This document shows positions 36,981 through 47,909 of a DNA stretch of 64,000 nt, piece by piece. A program made the translations under genes and the position numbers. Within the stretch, counting starts at the first letter, position 1. Every line of letters begins with the position of its first letter. The notes under the pieces were generated by a model. That model worked only from the letters and a program-made list of their open reading frames with translations. It searched no databases and had not been told where the DNA came from. Origin of the DNA: Dermatophagoides farinae (Eukaryota > Arthropoda > Arachnida > Sarcoptiformes > Pyroglyphidae); NCBI RefSeq assembly GCF_024713945.1, contig NC_134678.1:2790001-2854000 (forward strand), written 5' to 3'.

Positions 36981-39900
36981 ATTTGTATTAGAAAGGAAAA
37001 CAGAGTTTGGTTAGGTTTGGTAGCAACAAGGCCAGATGCATGTAAATTTCCACTCGAATGGAATCGAATCAACAACAAAATCATGATTGAATGAGAAAAA
37101 AAAAGAGTTGTTGCCATTTCAAAGATTTTTGTTTTTTTTTATGTTTGTATGATTGAAAATACAAAGATAAAAAAAATATTTCAAATTTGATCATTTTTTC
37201 TCATTTTATTTTGACGTTTTGTGTGTGTGTGTGTATGTTTTTATGGACAAAGGTTGTGAATTTCAACCGAATTCACATCACACATTTTGTTGATATAAAT
37301 CTAATTTAGTTTTTTGATAGAAAAAAACTTACAAACAACTCGATATCGGTGGGTCTTAGTTTTTGAAATTTGTTTCACGAGTTTTTTTTTCGTTGCTTTT
37401 GTTGTTAAAGATTAATGAATAGATACTAATTTATCATTAATTCATTGAGTCATACAAGCACTCATTTCATACATTCAAAAAAAAAACAAAAGTATAAAAA
37501 TCCTTCAGAAAAATGAATGGTTGATGCAAAAAAAAAGGTGACAAAGCGTGTTTAATTTGCCTTTTTAGGATGGTTGATAAAAAAAAAATCTTGGTCCAAT
37601 GATTCACTTGAGTTGTGTGCTCAAACACGTGAAGCCTGTAAAGTCACGATAATTTTTTCTTTTTTGTTCCACGATATAGATTATTATTTGCATGCATCGT
37701 TTTTTTCCAGTTTCATGGCCATTTTTTTCATCTTATTATTTTCATTGTGAATGGAAATTTTTGCAACAACAACAACAAAAAAAAAACACTGAATGGATCT
37801 TATCATTATGAACATCACTCACTATAGCTTTTGGTATACTGAAAAAAAAGGATACGGGTGTTTTTAAATTGAGATGAAAAAAAAAGTTTCAAAGGTTTGA
37901 AAATCACACACACACACACACACGCACAACCGGAGAATTAGATACAAAGCCATAAAACCATAAAAAAATCAAAGCAAAATTAAATGAAATCGAAGCACGA
38001 AACCATTAGTATTGGTTTTTTTTTATTCTGGAGCAAAATTTAAACATTTTTATTTCAATAGAAAAAAAAGATTCAACAATAGTATTCTACAATGATGATG
38101 ATGATGATGATGGTAATAAAAATAGAGAGGAAAAAAATTTGATTGAAAATGATTTGATTGTGTGACTATATGGGTCGTATAATCATTGATGATGATTCCG
38201 GTTTTTAGATTCTTGGATTGATTTTGATTTTCTCCGAAAAAAACATGCATGTGTTCAGTGTGTGTGTGTGTGAAAAATTGATGATTGAAAATAATTGGAT
38301 ATTTTTTTCCAACACCTAGTGTGTGTAAATGATGAACGCAGAGCAAAGAATAATTGAGAAAAATTCTACAACGAAAAAAAAAATCAAATCAATTTAATTT
38401 CACCCATGATGATTGCGGAGAATGGTGCAATTTTAATTCGATTTGAAAATAAAAAACGGAAAACGGAAATTGAAAATTTGTATCCGTCTTTATTATGTGT
38501 TTGTATAAAATATTTATATTATTTCGAATTGGATGATAATAAAGATGATGATGGCTGAATCATAAAAAAAAATCTTTAGCTTTAGACCAACATTAATCCA
38601 TTTTAAATTAAAAATAAAAATAATTTATATATAATGATAGCGATGACAAATAAATCGATTAGTTATCGTAATCCGGTTTTTATTATTTAGAAATCAAATT
38701 CTCACTTACTCACTTACCATTGATTGATTGAAAGATTTATCATTACCACAGAGAATAATGTCGATAAAATGTTGTACCAATAATTCAATGTCATTGAAGA
38801 TCATTTTTGTTTGTTTTTTCATTAAAATGTTTTAAAGTGATTTTCAGTTATAAACGATCCATCAATAAATAATTCGTGTGTATCATCATCATCATCATCA
38901 TCGTCAACAACAACAACAAAAAGACTATAATGAATGCTCTATTTTTTTTTTGTTCTTCAAAAAAAAAGTTCATTGATATGAGGAGTTTTAACTTTATGAG
39001 TATAATTTGGATTAATCCATTGGCCAAAATATTTGGATCGCTACTCTATAGAGTTTGTTATTTAAGTTTGTCAGAATGGAAATATTTATTTGAGCTATCA
39101 ATGTTTGGCTAGTTATCTTGACTTTTCCCTCTATTTCTATTTAGTTGGTTGACTCAATTTTCACAATGATTTATGTCGATGTGATGGAACATTTATATTT
39201 GCCACCAATAATGTTTGTCTACTTTGGTCAAAATTTTTGTGTGTGTGTGTTGTTTGTTCATGTGATACAAGTACCAAATACATTATATTACATGACATAA
39301 TTAATAATATGAAGTAAAGAATAATAATATTATGTCATTTTCTAGATTACCGTTTTTTTGACAAAATAAAATGACCCAATAAAATGAAAAAAAAGTGGTT
39401 CCAAATAAGAATAAGAATGACCATAACAAACCTCGATTTCAATAATTAATAGCCTAGCATATAGAATCTCATTTAATATTAGCTTTTACTTTGGATTTCA
39501 ATTCGACAAATAAACATAAACATACACACAGGGTAAAAATAACAGGAACGATGACTAATTGTAAGCCTCGTGTCCAAAATATTAATATCAAACATACATA
39601 GTCACAAAGCACATAGAATATATATTGGGAAAGAACACGAAAATTTACTTACATCCATTCATTTTGCTGATGATCTTTGTTCGGAGTGTGTATGTATGTA
39701 TGTGTGTGTGTGTGACCAACAATAATCCGAAGCCAATTTCTCAATAAAACAATTCTCATCACTGTAGAAAAAAAAATTCGTTTAAAAAAAAATTGAAACG
39801 GAATACTATTGGATTATGACATTTCCGATATTCTATGGTTTGGTTTGGGTCAAATTTTTCAATGATGAATCCATTTAGATTCATTCATTCAATTCAAAAA

Positions 39901-42257
39901 AAAATTGGTCTTAATATCATATTGATGGTAACAGGATCTCATTTTTTTATATTATAATAGATATAAATAAAATCGATTATCATCCAAGTGTTACCAATCG
40001 TAATTCGCTATACTTGTCAAATAATTTGTTCCATTGTTCATCATCATCATCATCATCGTGATGAAACCGTTGCAATAATCATGACGATCATTCAATGCAT
40101 TCTTTTTTTCTGGTCTTTGTTGTGAATCAACCACATAGCATTGGTAGCATAGAATTGTCGTTGTTGTTGTTGATTTCATATATCATATATTGTCCATTTT
40201 AAGATCCATAGCTACCACATGCATGGTAGAATGATCCATAATGGTTCAATGATCCAATTATTCTATTGAAAAAAAGTTGTATCGCAGAAAACACCACAGA
40301 GTATTTTACTTTCGTTTTCCAATACCATCCATAATAATGACTGGCCTTGATAGCCAATGTGGTTGTTGTTGTTGTTGTTGTTGGTGATGGTGATGAAAAG
40401 TAAATTAGCATTATTGTTATCATTGTTGATCGCGTTTATGAATCATGGATGCATGAAATGCATCTTATATTGAATCGAACGAAAAACTTTATCTATCTTT
40501 ATGTGTGTCTGTTTATAATGATTCTCTCTCTCTCTCTCTATCTCGGTTGGTAATGATGATTGTATACTTCAAACTGTCATTTTCATCATCAAAGTCAGTA
40601 TAATAATGTTTTTAGTCATTGGGGTGTTGAAATAATCATCAATTTTACTGTTTTGGCTGTTCAACTGAATCAATTGTAATCGAATCACTTGAAATTATGT
40701 TTCTGATCATTCAACTATTGGTCAATCATTTTTGTTTTGCTCATGAACAATTATAAAAAAAAGATCCAGATAAAAAGAAAAAACACAAATAAAAGCTTGG
40801 AAAAAATTCTAATATCCATTATCATCAACACTTGAGAATGACAAAGACATTCATTTTTTTTTTGTATATTATATCATAAAAAAACGTTGGCACTTTGTTT
40901 TTTTTTTCTCTTGCTAGCCAGCCATTTATGTCCATTTATATTTTCAGAGTATTTACTATAGTAATGTAACGTCCAAATAAAAAAAAAAGGAAAAGAACAA
41001 AATGTCACATGTTCCATTTGGTTTTTTGATTGTACGTGTGTGTATTTGTGCCATTACTATATTGAAATGAATGAAACATTAAAATGAAAAAAAAAACCCG
41101 ATAACCTAACAAATAAACATACCAAACAAACAACTGGACATACAAACCATACAGTGATATAGTTGAATAATAAAAATATATATTATATTCGTCAATGGAA
41201 CAAATCAATACGGATGGCCATTGTTACATCAAAATCATGAAAAAACAAAATTGTCATACTGTTATATTAAACACACACACACATACACTCGCACGCAAAT
41301 GTTTACGCTAGATTGCATCTTTAGATTTCCCCAAAATGTACCGAAAATTTTTTTCTTTCTAGTTGAAGCCAAAGTAAACATCTGCTAATATTGGGGGTGG
41401 TGAAAAAAAATTGATGAAATGATCGATGCCGTTCGATAGAAAAAAAGTTTCAAGTTCAAGACAATTGATGGACAGATCTCAATTTGTGAAAAAATACAGG
41501 ATTTTTTTCGCGACAAAAAGACGAAGGAATAGAAAAATTGAGTCAATTTTATTTGGCTTTCTATTTCAGAATTTGACATTGCAATCGTTGTCGATTTGAC
41601 ATGTGCCATCAGAATCGGGTTTCGCCTCAGTAAAGAGATCAAATGAATCATACAATTTAGATTTTCTTCTTCACTTCTACTCATTTTGAAAATGTAAAAT
41701 TTAAATAATACATTCTGACAGTTTTGTTTTTTTTTGTTCATACAAATTTCAAATTTTGAGGAAAAAAAAGAAAAAAACGAAATTTAAATTTTCAATCTAA
41801 ATGAAATGAAATGACATAGAACAATTTAATAGGAAAAAGCTAAACATATAAAAAAAATACAGAATTCGATTCTGTCATCTGATTTTGATTTCTTTTTTTT
41901 CTGGGAATTAAATTGCCTTATTTATTTCCATATAGAAATTTCATGTTCAAATCATGAATCGAATTATAAAATTGGATTTGTTTATCAATGCAGCATATTC
42001 AAGTATTAATAAGCTATAAATGAATGAATGTTTGCATCATTTCGATGATCTTGGTATAAAATTTTTTTTTTCTTTCTCTCGCCACGATGACCAAATTTAT
42101 CTTTGGTCCAGTGAAAATAAAAAACGAAAACATCCTATCACTGTTGTGTGTTTGTTCGTGCGTAAAACAATAAATCTTTGGAATTATTTTTTTTTTTTTT
42201 TGTTGGAAATTCAAATTTTTTAGTTTAGTTTTTTTTCGGTGTGATAATTTACTACTG

Positions 42258-42283
42258 TGTATTCAAGTTTTAACTTGAATACA
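42258..42283. repeat. Perfect 12-bp-stem hairpin
   Basis: TGTATTCAAGTT and AACTTGAATACA are perfect inverted repeats separated by only TT. This is the longest perfect non-homopolymer palindrome I noticed. No coding gene is adjacent. Confidence 0.65.
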
Positions 42284-43737
42284 AAAATTGACCAGGATTT
42301 GCTAATATTCTGGTGTAGTGTGTGTGTGTTTGATTTACCAATAGATAGACCAAATTCACTATAAAAGCGATAAAAGTCGACCGTTTCCTGGATAATAAAA
42401 TGACCGAAGCGTACAATCTCTCGGGTCCTTGTATAATTTTCTCTCTTGCTCTAAAACTGGAATGGACATCATCATCAGCAACAACAACAACAACAGATTC
42501 ATGGAATCCGAGTATATCACAGATTCATTTTAATCACATGGGGCTTATCATAATAATAATGAAATAAACTCACAAAGGACAATAGACTAAGCTTGAAAAC
42601 AACAACAACAACAACAACAGTAACATCATAAAACTTGTAAACATCTGTTTCATGTAGAATAAAATTCAGTTACATCAACTAATAACCAACATGAATATGA
42701 AGAACAATGAGAACAAAAAAAAATATCTAAAATAGTTCTTTGAACTAGGATCAAATTGATGTATAAATGAAATAGAAACAAAACCTGTTAAAGCTTAAAT
42801 TTCATTATAATTTTGTTATAGTTAATCATCATCATCACATTGATGATGTTTTTTACTGGCTTATGATGAATTTTACGATACAAACATGACTGGAACAATG
42901 GATGCAAGAATTATCATCAACAAACTTAGAAAATTAACCCAAAATAGCTAAACAAAAAGGAAAAAATTCCATCAACTATAGAATATTCATACATATATAC
43001 AAAATACCAAATTATGGTAAGCCATAATAGAGTGTATTTACAGTGTATAATATTAAATTTTTTTTTTAAGGTTGCCACAATACTGACTAACAATACATGT
43101 CTGCCTCGAAAATTAAAATGATAATTTGCTGCAACAAAAAAAAAATGAAAAAATGAAATTCCAATCTCACGAACTGGAAAATTGTAATTAATCTGACATA
43201 GACCTCTACATATACACGATGGAAGCTGAACGATGCCCACGACGATGATAATGTTTGTCAATTATTTATTTTCTCATTTGCCTACGGGCTAGTGGAAATT
43301 AAAGAATTAGTTGTCATTCATGTTAAAATTGTGATGACAGTTGAATACAATGCCGTATCAATCAATTTTCAATTATGCATAAAATTAGTTTCAATCCATG
43401 GAAATTCAATATCAATACAAATGATCAATATGAATTGAATTTGTCTGCATATTTAACAAAATTGGAAATTGATAATTATGATTGAATTTCGATAATTTTT
43501 TTTTCATCAAATCTAACATCTCATTAATTAATCATCATCGCCATTGGTTTCAATCAATTTATGATTACATTTGAACTTGACCGTCATTTATCAGACAGCA
43601 CATATATTTTTTGCTTGTGCAACGCAATAAAACATTGAAATAATTTTCGCAACGATTCTTTAGATACGGAATACCGAAAGAATAATAAAATAAATAAATA
43701 AACAAAATTTTTGAGTGAAAAAACCAAAAAAACTGAT

Positions 43738-43743
43738 TTTATT
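43738..43743 (-). terminator. Poly(A) signal of the 3-exon glycine-rich gene
   Basis: TTTATT on the plus strand reads AATAAA on the minus strand, about 80 bp after the stop codon at 43823-43825. Confidence 0.6.
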
Positions 43744-43822
43744 CAAACATATTCATTTTTTGTTGGCAAATATATATTTATGGACAAGAATGGATTCCAA
43801 AAAGGTTAAAGTATGTTTCCGC

Positions 43823-44305
43823 TTATCCATAGTAACCGAAACCACGGCCATAACCACCATAACCTGGAAAACCGGAAATATGAAAAAAATTGAAAATGTT
43901 GATTTTTTTGGTTGTTTTTAATTTTTTTTTTAATTTTAATATTTACCACCATAACCGCCATAACCACCGTATCCTCGGCCATAACCTCCGTATCCACCGT
44001 ATCCTCGGCCATAACCTCCGTATCCGTAACCACCGTAGACTGGAGCAGCTCGGCCATAACCATAACCTAAAAAAACGGAAATAATTGAATGAAAATTGAC
44101 ATTTTTTTGGATCAACAGAAAACATAACACTTTTGTAGAAAATTCTAAACTTGATGGCATTTTTTTTGGTTCAATTATTTTTTGATATTTTCAAATATTT
44201 ACCTCCGTATCCAAGACCACGGCCATATCCACCACCATAACCGAGATATTGGGCAGTAGCCATTGCCAAGACGGCGAAAAAGACGAGAGCAATGATGGCT
44301 TTCAT
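43823..44305 (-). CDS. Secreted Gly/Tyr-rich protein (3 exons, 87 aa)
   Basis: Exons on the minus strand are 44203-44305, 43947-44066 and 43823-43863, with introns of 136 bp and 83 bp. Both introns are phase 1, begin GTAAATATT and end in AG after a T-rich tract. The spliced protein has a signal peptide (MKAIIALVFFAVLAMATA, then QYLG) and a mature part made of YGGYGRG, YGYG and GGYGG motifs with one AAPVYG, ending FGYYG. Exon 1 holds the secretion signal, exon 2 the repeat module and exon 3 the tail. Composition resembles arthropod cuticle glycine-rich proteins and also YGGYG-type antimicrobial peptides of nematodes; the role is undetermined. It is a paralogue of the gene at 12414 and is divergent from the glycine-rich gene at 45488. 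The TATA box is at 44396-44404. The unspliced reading of exon 2 stops after GGKY, so annotation without splicing gives a false start and a false end. Confidence 0.85.
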
Positions 44306-44395
44306 TTTTGTTTAGTTTATTAGGGGTTGTTTTGTTGTTTTGAATTTAAAGCTGATTGAATTCGTTTTATGATTTTCAATTCGATTCTGCGAGCT

Positions 44396-44404
44396 CTATT
44401 TATA
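44396..44404 (-). promoter_or_regulatory. TATA box of the 3-exon glycine-rich gene
   Basis: On the minus strand TATAAATAG stands about 90 bp upstream of the ATG at 44305, the same layout as at the 12.4-kb paralogue (TATAAATA about 95-102 bp upstream). Confidence 0.65.
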
Positions 44405-44409
44405 GTCAA

Positions 44410-45340
44410 AATCATCACCATGATTGTTAGCGTCATCAACATGATTTAATCAGCAACAAATAGAACAACAACAACAACATTGAACAAATGAAGACAACAA
44501 CAGACGACTATACTACTATTTATTGCATCGATCAAATCATTTTGTTTCGATCAAATTGAATACAAAACGAATAAGTATCAAATCTCAAGGTAAAAAGACT
44601 AATACATAAATGCAAACACACACACACACACATTGATTTACAAACAAACAAAAAAAACTAATAATAATGATTATTATGATGGAGAGTACATTGTAAGAAT
44701 GCAAAAGTTTTTACAACTGGTCTTTGAACAATACAACTATCAAATGGCTAGTTAACCTTCAATTGTGAAACATAAAAACATTAACATTTTAAATAACTAA
44801 TATAATAAATAATCAGAATTTTCACATTCTAGATAGGTAATATACCATTCTTTTGAAACATGATCGAGTTTTATCTTTGATTTCCTTCAATTCTATTGCC
44901 TCGAATTTTTTCATTTTTTTTTACGAAACGTGATGAAGGCAATGTATGATGATTTTTTTTTGTATTTTTTGCAATATTAGTATGCGTGTGTGTATTTTCC
45001 CATATACCGCAATGTAAATTTCCAAAGTGTAATGACATTGCTCATTGCCATGTTTTTCCATTGGCTTAATTAGCATCAAAATGGAATACTTGTATACTGA
45101 AAAAAATACATATGGCCCTGTCATTGTCTCATTGTATTAACATTATTCACAATTAGCCGTATACATTTCTAAAGATTTTCAGGTAAATTATTTCCACATG
45201 GTCAATTTAAGATTAATGATCCAAAAATAAAAAAAATAGATAATTTTAGGTAATCTAAGACTTTAAAAAAAATTCATTAAAAATTATTGATGCTAATAAT
45301 CTAAAGATGAAATAATTATCGGAAAAGCCAATTTTTCTCA
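44410..45340. other. Divergent intergenic region between two glycine-rich genes
   Basis: About 0.9 kb of AT-rich DNA between the TATA boxes of the minus-strand and plus-strand glycine-rich genes, with (CAA)n near 44467-44479 and (CA)n near 44617-44630. It may carry shared regulatory sites; I recognise none. Confidence 0.4.
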
Positions 45341-45342
45341 AG

Positions 45343-45350
45343 TATATAAG
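45343..45350 (+). promoter_or_regulatory. TATA box of the 45.5-kb glycine-rich gene
   Basis: TATATAAG lies about 140 bp upstream of the ATG at 45488. The leader that follows is CA/A-rich like those of the other two glycine-rich genes. Confidence 0.6.
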
Positions 45351-45487
45351 CATGTCAAACAATCGATAGAAAGTATCAACAATCAACAATCTTCAACCAA
45401 TAAACTAAGAAAAAAAAATCATCAAACAACTTGTTTTTTTTTGTGATCTAATCACTTGAGCCTGAAAATAACCGAAAATATCCGAAA

Positions 45488-45799
45488 ATGAAATCAATCT
45501 TTATAATCGTTTTCTTTGCAGTTTTCGCTATCGCTGTTTCAGCAATGCGATATGGTGGTGGTGGTGGTGGTGGTGGTTACGGAAAAGGAGGAGGCGGTGG
45601 TGGAAATAGTAGAATGAGTTATGGTGGTGGTGGTGGTGGCGGTTACGGCAAAGGGGGTGGCGGCGGTGGAAATAGTAGAATGAGTTATGGTGGTGGTGGT
45701 GGTGGCGGTTACGGCAAAGGGGGTGGCGGCGGTTTTTCTGGTGGTTATGGAAGAGGTGGTGGTGGCGGTGGCGGTGGTGGTGGAAAATATTATGGCTAA
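45488..45799 (+). CDS. Secreted polyglycine (GGGGYGKGGGG) protein (103 aa)
   Basis: A single-exon gene. The signal peptide is MKSIFIIVFFAVFAIAVSA, near-identical in its core to those of the two other glycine-rich genes here. The mature protein is dominated by runs of 5-10 Gly broken by YGK, YGR and NSRMSY, is basic, has no Cys, and ends GGKYYG. A 66-69-nt unit encoding Y-G7-YGK-G6-NSRMS occurs twice in full and once in part (45551-45619, 45620-45685, 45686 onward). Basic glycine-rich secreted proteins of arthropods serve in cuticle or as antimicrobial peptides (for example spider ctenidins); I cannot choose. It is divergent from the 3-exon paralogue. Poly(A) signal near 46038. GGT/GGC codons make this the most GC-rich gene in the window. 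Confidence 0.85.
   Translation: MKSIFIIVFFAVFAIAVSAMRYGGGGGGGGYGKGGGGGGNSRMSYGGGGGGGYGKGGGGGGNSRMSYGGGGGGGYGKGGGGGFSGGYGRGGGGGGGGGGKYYG
45551..45740 (+). repeat. Coding tandem repeat, 66-69-nt unit
   Basis: Unit 1 (45551-45619, 69 nt) has one additional Gly codon and different synonymous codons. Unit 2 (45620-45685, 66 nt) and the partial unit 3 (from 45686) are almost identical at the DNA level, which points to a recent duplication or gene conversion. Confidence 0.85.
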
Positions 45800-46037
45800 A
45801 TCACAAGTCATTTAAAATTGTTATCATCTCATTCAATTCATTCGCATAGCAACAACAACAAAAAAAATTCTATGATAAACATCTCAATGTTTTTATTCAT
45901 CAGATTCATCGATATAAATCATTTTCAAAAAAAATTTTATCTTTTCAATTTCAAAACAGCGGTAAAAAATTGTAATAAAAATCCGCTTATTATAATATTC
46001 TCATATTTTGATTAAATCAAGATCAAAAAAAAAAAAT

Positions 46038-46043
46038 AATAAA
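46038..46043 (+). terminator. Poly(A) signal of the 45.5-kb glycine-rich gene
   Basis: AATAAA, repeated in an AATAAATAAATAAA string about 240 bp after the stop codon. No canonical signal lies closer. Confidence 0.5.
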
Positions 46044-46059
46044 TAAATAAAGTACTTTT

Positions 46060-47820
46060 CAAAAAAAAATCTAACTTAATTTCAACAATCACAAATAGAA
46101 TCTTAAACATCAGATATAAACCATTTGCGAATCAAATCCATTGGAAAAGTGAAAAAGTGATAAGAAAAAAAATTTGTACCTTTATTCTTGGACAAGGTCA
46201 TCACGAAAAATAACAATTTCGATCATTATGAAATGCTTGAAAATCACATTCATATTCGAATAACGAATATATTCATCACCCAGATGGCTGAAGGCAAAAT
46301 AGCAAAAGGAAATTTTTTTTTTAGGAAATTTAAAAGACCAAAATAGGAAACGATAGTAACAAGAATTAAGCATTAATTTATATCATTATATTGAAATTGT
46401 TCAAAAAAGTTGAATCAAGACTTATATGAATTGACCTTGTTCGACTATTACATGCATAATTCGATTCTTAATAAATTAGTTGACAAAAACTTCAATTAAT
46501 AAATGAATATATCAACAAAAAAAAAATCGCCTCCAAACACATTGAATTCTTTCATTTTCATTGGATCGATCGATATAATCAATCTCATAGACAATTTATA
46601 CTAGAGAAAAAGAAAATCCGATCGATTTGATTGATTGAATTACGAATTATAAATCATCAGGATTCATACGAATTGAATTGGCATTAAATTATACGAAGAA
46701 ACGACCTTTTTGATCCATTGTAATGGTGGTGGTGGTGGCGGTGGCTTTGGAATGTGTCTTTGATTAGTGGCTAATTGATTAACGAGGTGTATAATAATCA
46801 TTTGATGATAAATAAACATTCAAGCGTAATATTCCAGTTGGTTGATTCGTAAATGGCCAAAATGGTCACCATAAATAAACAATCATACAGCATTGAAAAT
46901 CATCAACATTATGAATCAACAATAAGCAATACATGTACCTTGCATGGTAATTTTATTCTTAGGTATACATAATTGTTCATTAATTTAAGACAAAAGAAAC
47001 AAAAAGAGAAAAAGAAAAACTAGAAAAATCTTGTCTTCTATTGTTTGCATACAGGAATTCGATTCGAATCATTTATTCGACCTTTTTTTCTTTTCTAAAA
47101 TACGTCGTTGTTTTAATAATAAGGTGGTGGTTTTGTCAAGGTGGTCGAATTCTTAGACGAGGAAAACTGGCACGATTTTGTTTCTGAACAAAATGTTCAT
47201 TTTTTCTTTTGTGTGTGTACTGGCATATCGAATCTTATTTATACATTTATTTACAAAGACAATTGAATGTGTTTGTTTTATTTTTGTTTTCATATTGTTT
47301 CAGCTACCTGATGCTTATTTTCTCTAACTTACATTGAAGTTTGATAAATTAATGATAATCACACATATCATTTCTATATTTAAAAATGTAAAATTGATTT
47401 CGTCTATAAATGAATCTCAATAAGAATTAAAAAAACAAAAACAAAACACAGATTTTCATGATCTATCCATAAAAGTATGTGAAATTTTGTAGAAAAACAA
47501 CTTACAATTCATTTATTTCAATACAAATAAAAAAAAAAATTGAAAGTAAATAGTAAACAACCGATTGCATCCATTTAGACATCTGTTCAAAATTTCAATA
47601 TCAAATGATCAATGATTACTAAAATATAATTGTCCACATTCATTGTTATTATCATAGTAGTGATGGTTTTTCCCATTCGTCTCGTGTCGACAAATAAACA
47701 AAGATATTATTCAGATGTTGTTTACATTTACATTCCATTTTGCAAATAGGAACAGGAAAACAAAACGAAGACAAAAACGAAAAAAAAATGCAAACGAGAA
47801 AAACTTTTCCGAAACAATGC
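46060..47820. other. About 1.8 kb without a recognisable gene
   Basis: AT-rich DNA with a short GGT/GGC run near 46725-46745 that could encode a few glycines but has no open frame of note. Nothing else is recognised. Confidence 0.5.
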
Positions 47821-47830
47821 GAAGCTATAT

Positions 47831-47901
47831 TAGCGTTTTCCAAACTTTTTCGGCCGTAGACCAATAGTACTGGGTCGTGGACCATAGTTTGGTAAGAGCT
47901 G
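47831..47901. mobile_element. 71-bp hAT-like miniature element with 8-bp target duplication
   Basis: The ends are imperfect inverted repeats: the left end TAGCGTTTTCCAAACT and the right end (reverse complement) CAGCTCTTACCAAACT agree at 12 of 16 positions, with CCAAACT perfect. AGCTATAT (47823-47830) and AGCTATAC (47902-47909) directly flank it, an 8-bp duplication with one mismatch, the size made by hAT transposases. The CAGNG...CCAAACTTTTT type of end is also typical of hAT elements. The core is far richer in GC than the flank. It has no coding capacity. Confidence 0.65.
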
Positions 47902-47909
47902 AGCTATAC

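Larger units (their letters stand above)
33700..43730. other. About 10 kb without a recognisable gene
   Basis: No conserved protein was recognised. The stretch holds (CAC)n at 34301-34320, (CAA)n at 35342-35361, (CA)n at 37906-37923, (ATG)n at 36690-36704 and 38093-38112, (CAT)n at 40039-40057, small inverted repeats at 35765-35815 and 35951-35986, a GC-rich promoter-like island at 36889-36980 and a perfect hairpin at 42258-42283. A 99-118 aa frame at 41385-41741 (-) is the least biased one but is unidentified. Confidence 0.5.

Noticed and set aside
43890-44084. His/Arg/Asn-rich plus-strand frame (HNLRIHRILGHN)
   Set aside because: It is the antisense of the glycine/tyrosine-rich exon 2; the repeats are a shadow of YGGYGRG coding.
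45539-45811. Thr-rich minus-strand frame
   Set aside because: It is the antisense of the polyglycine gene (GGT/GGC read as ACC/GCC); there is no signal peptide or promoter on that strand.
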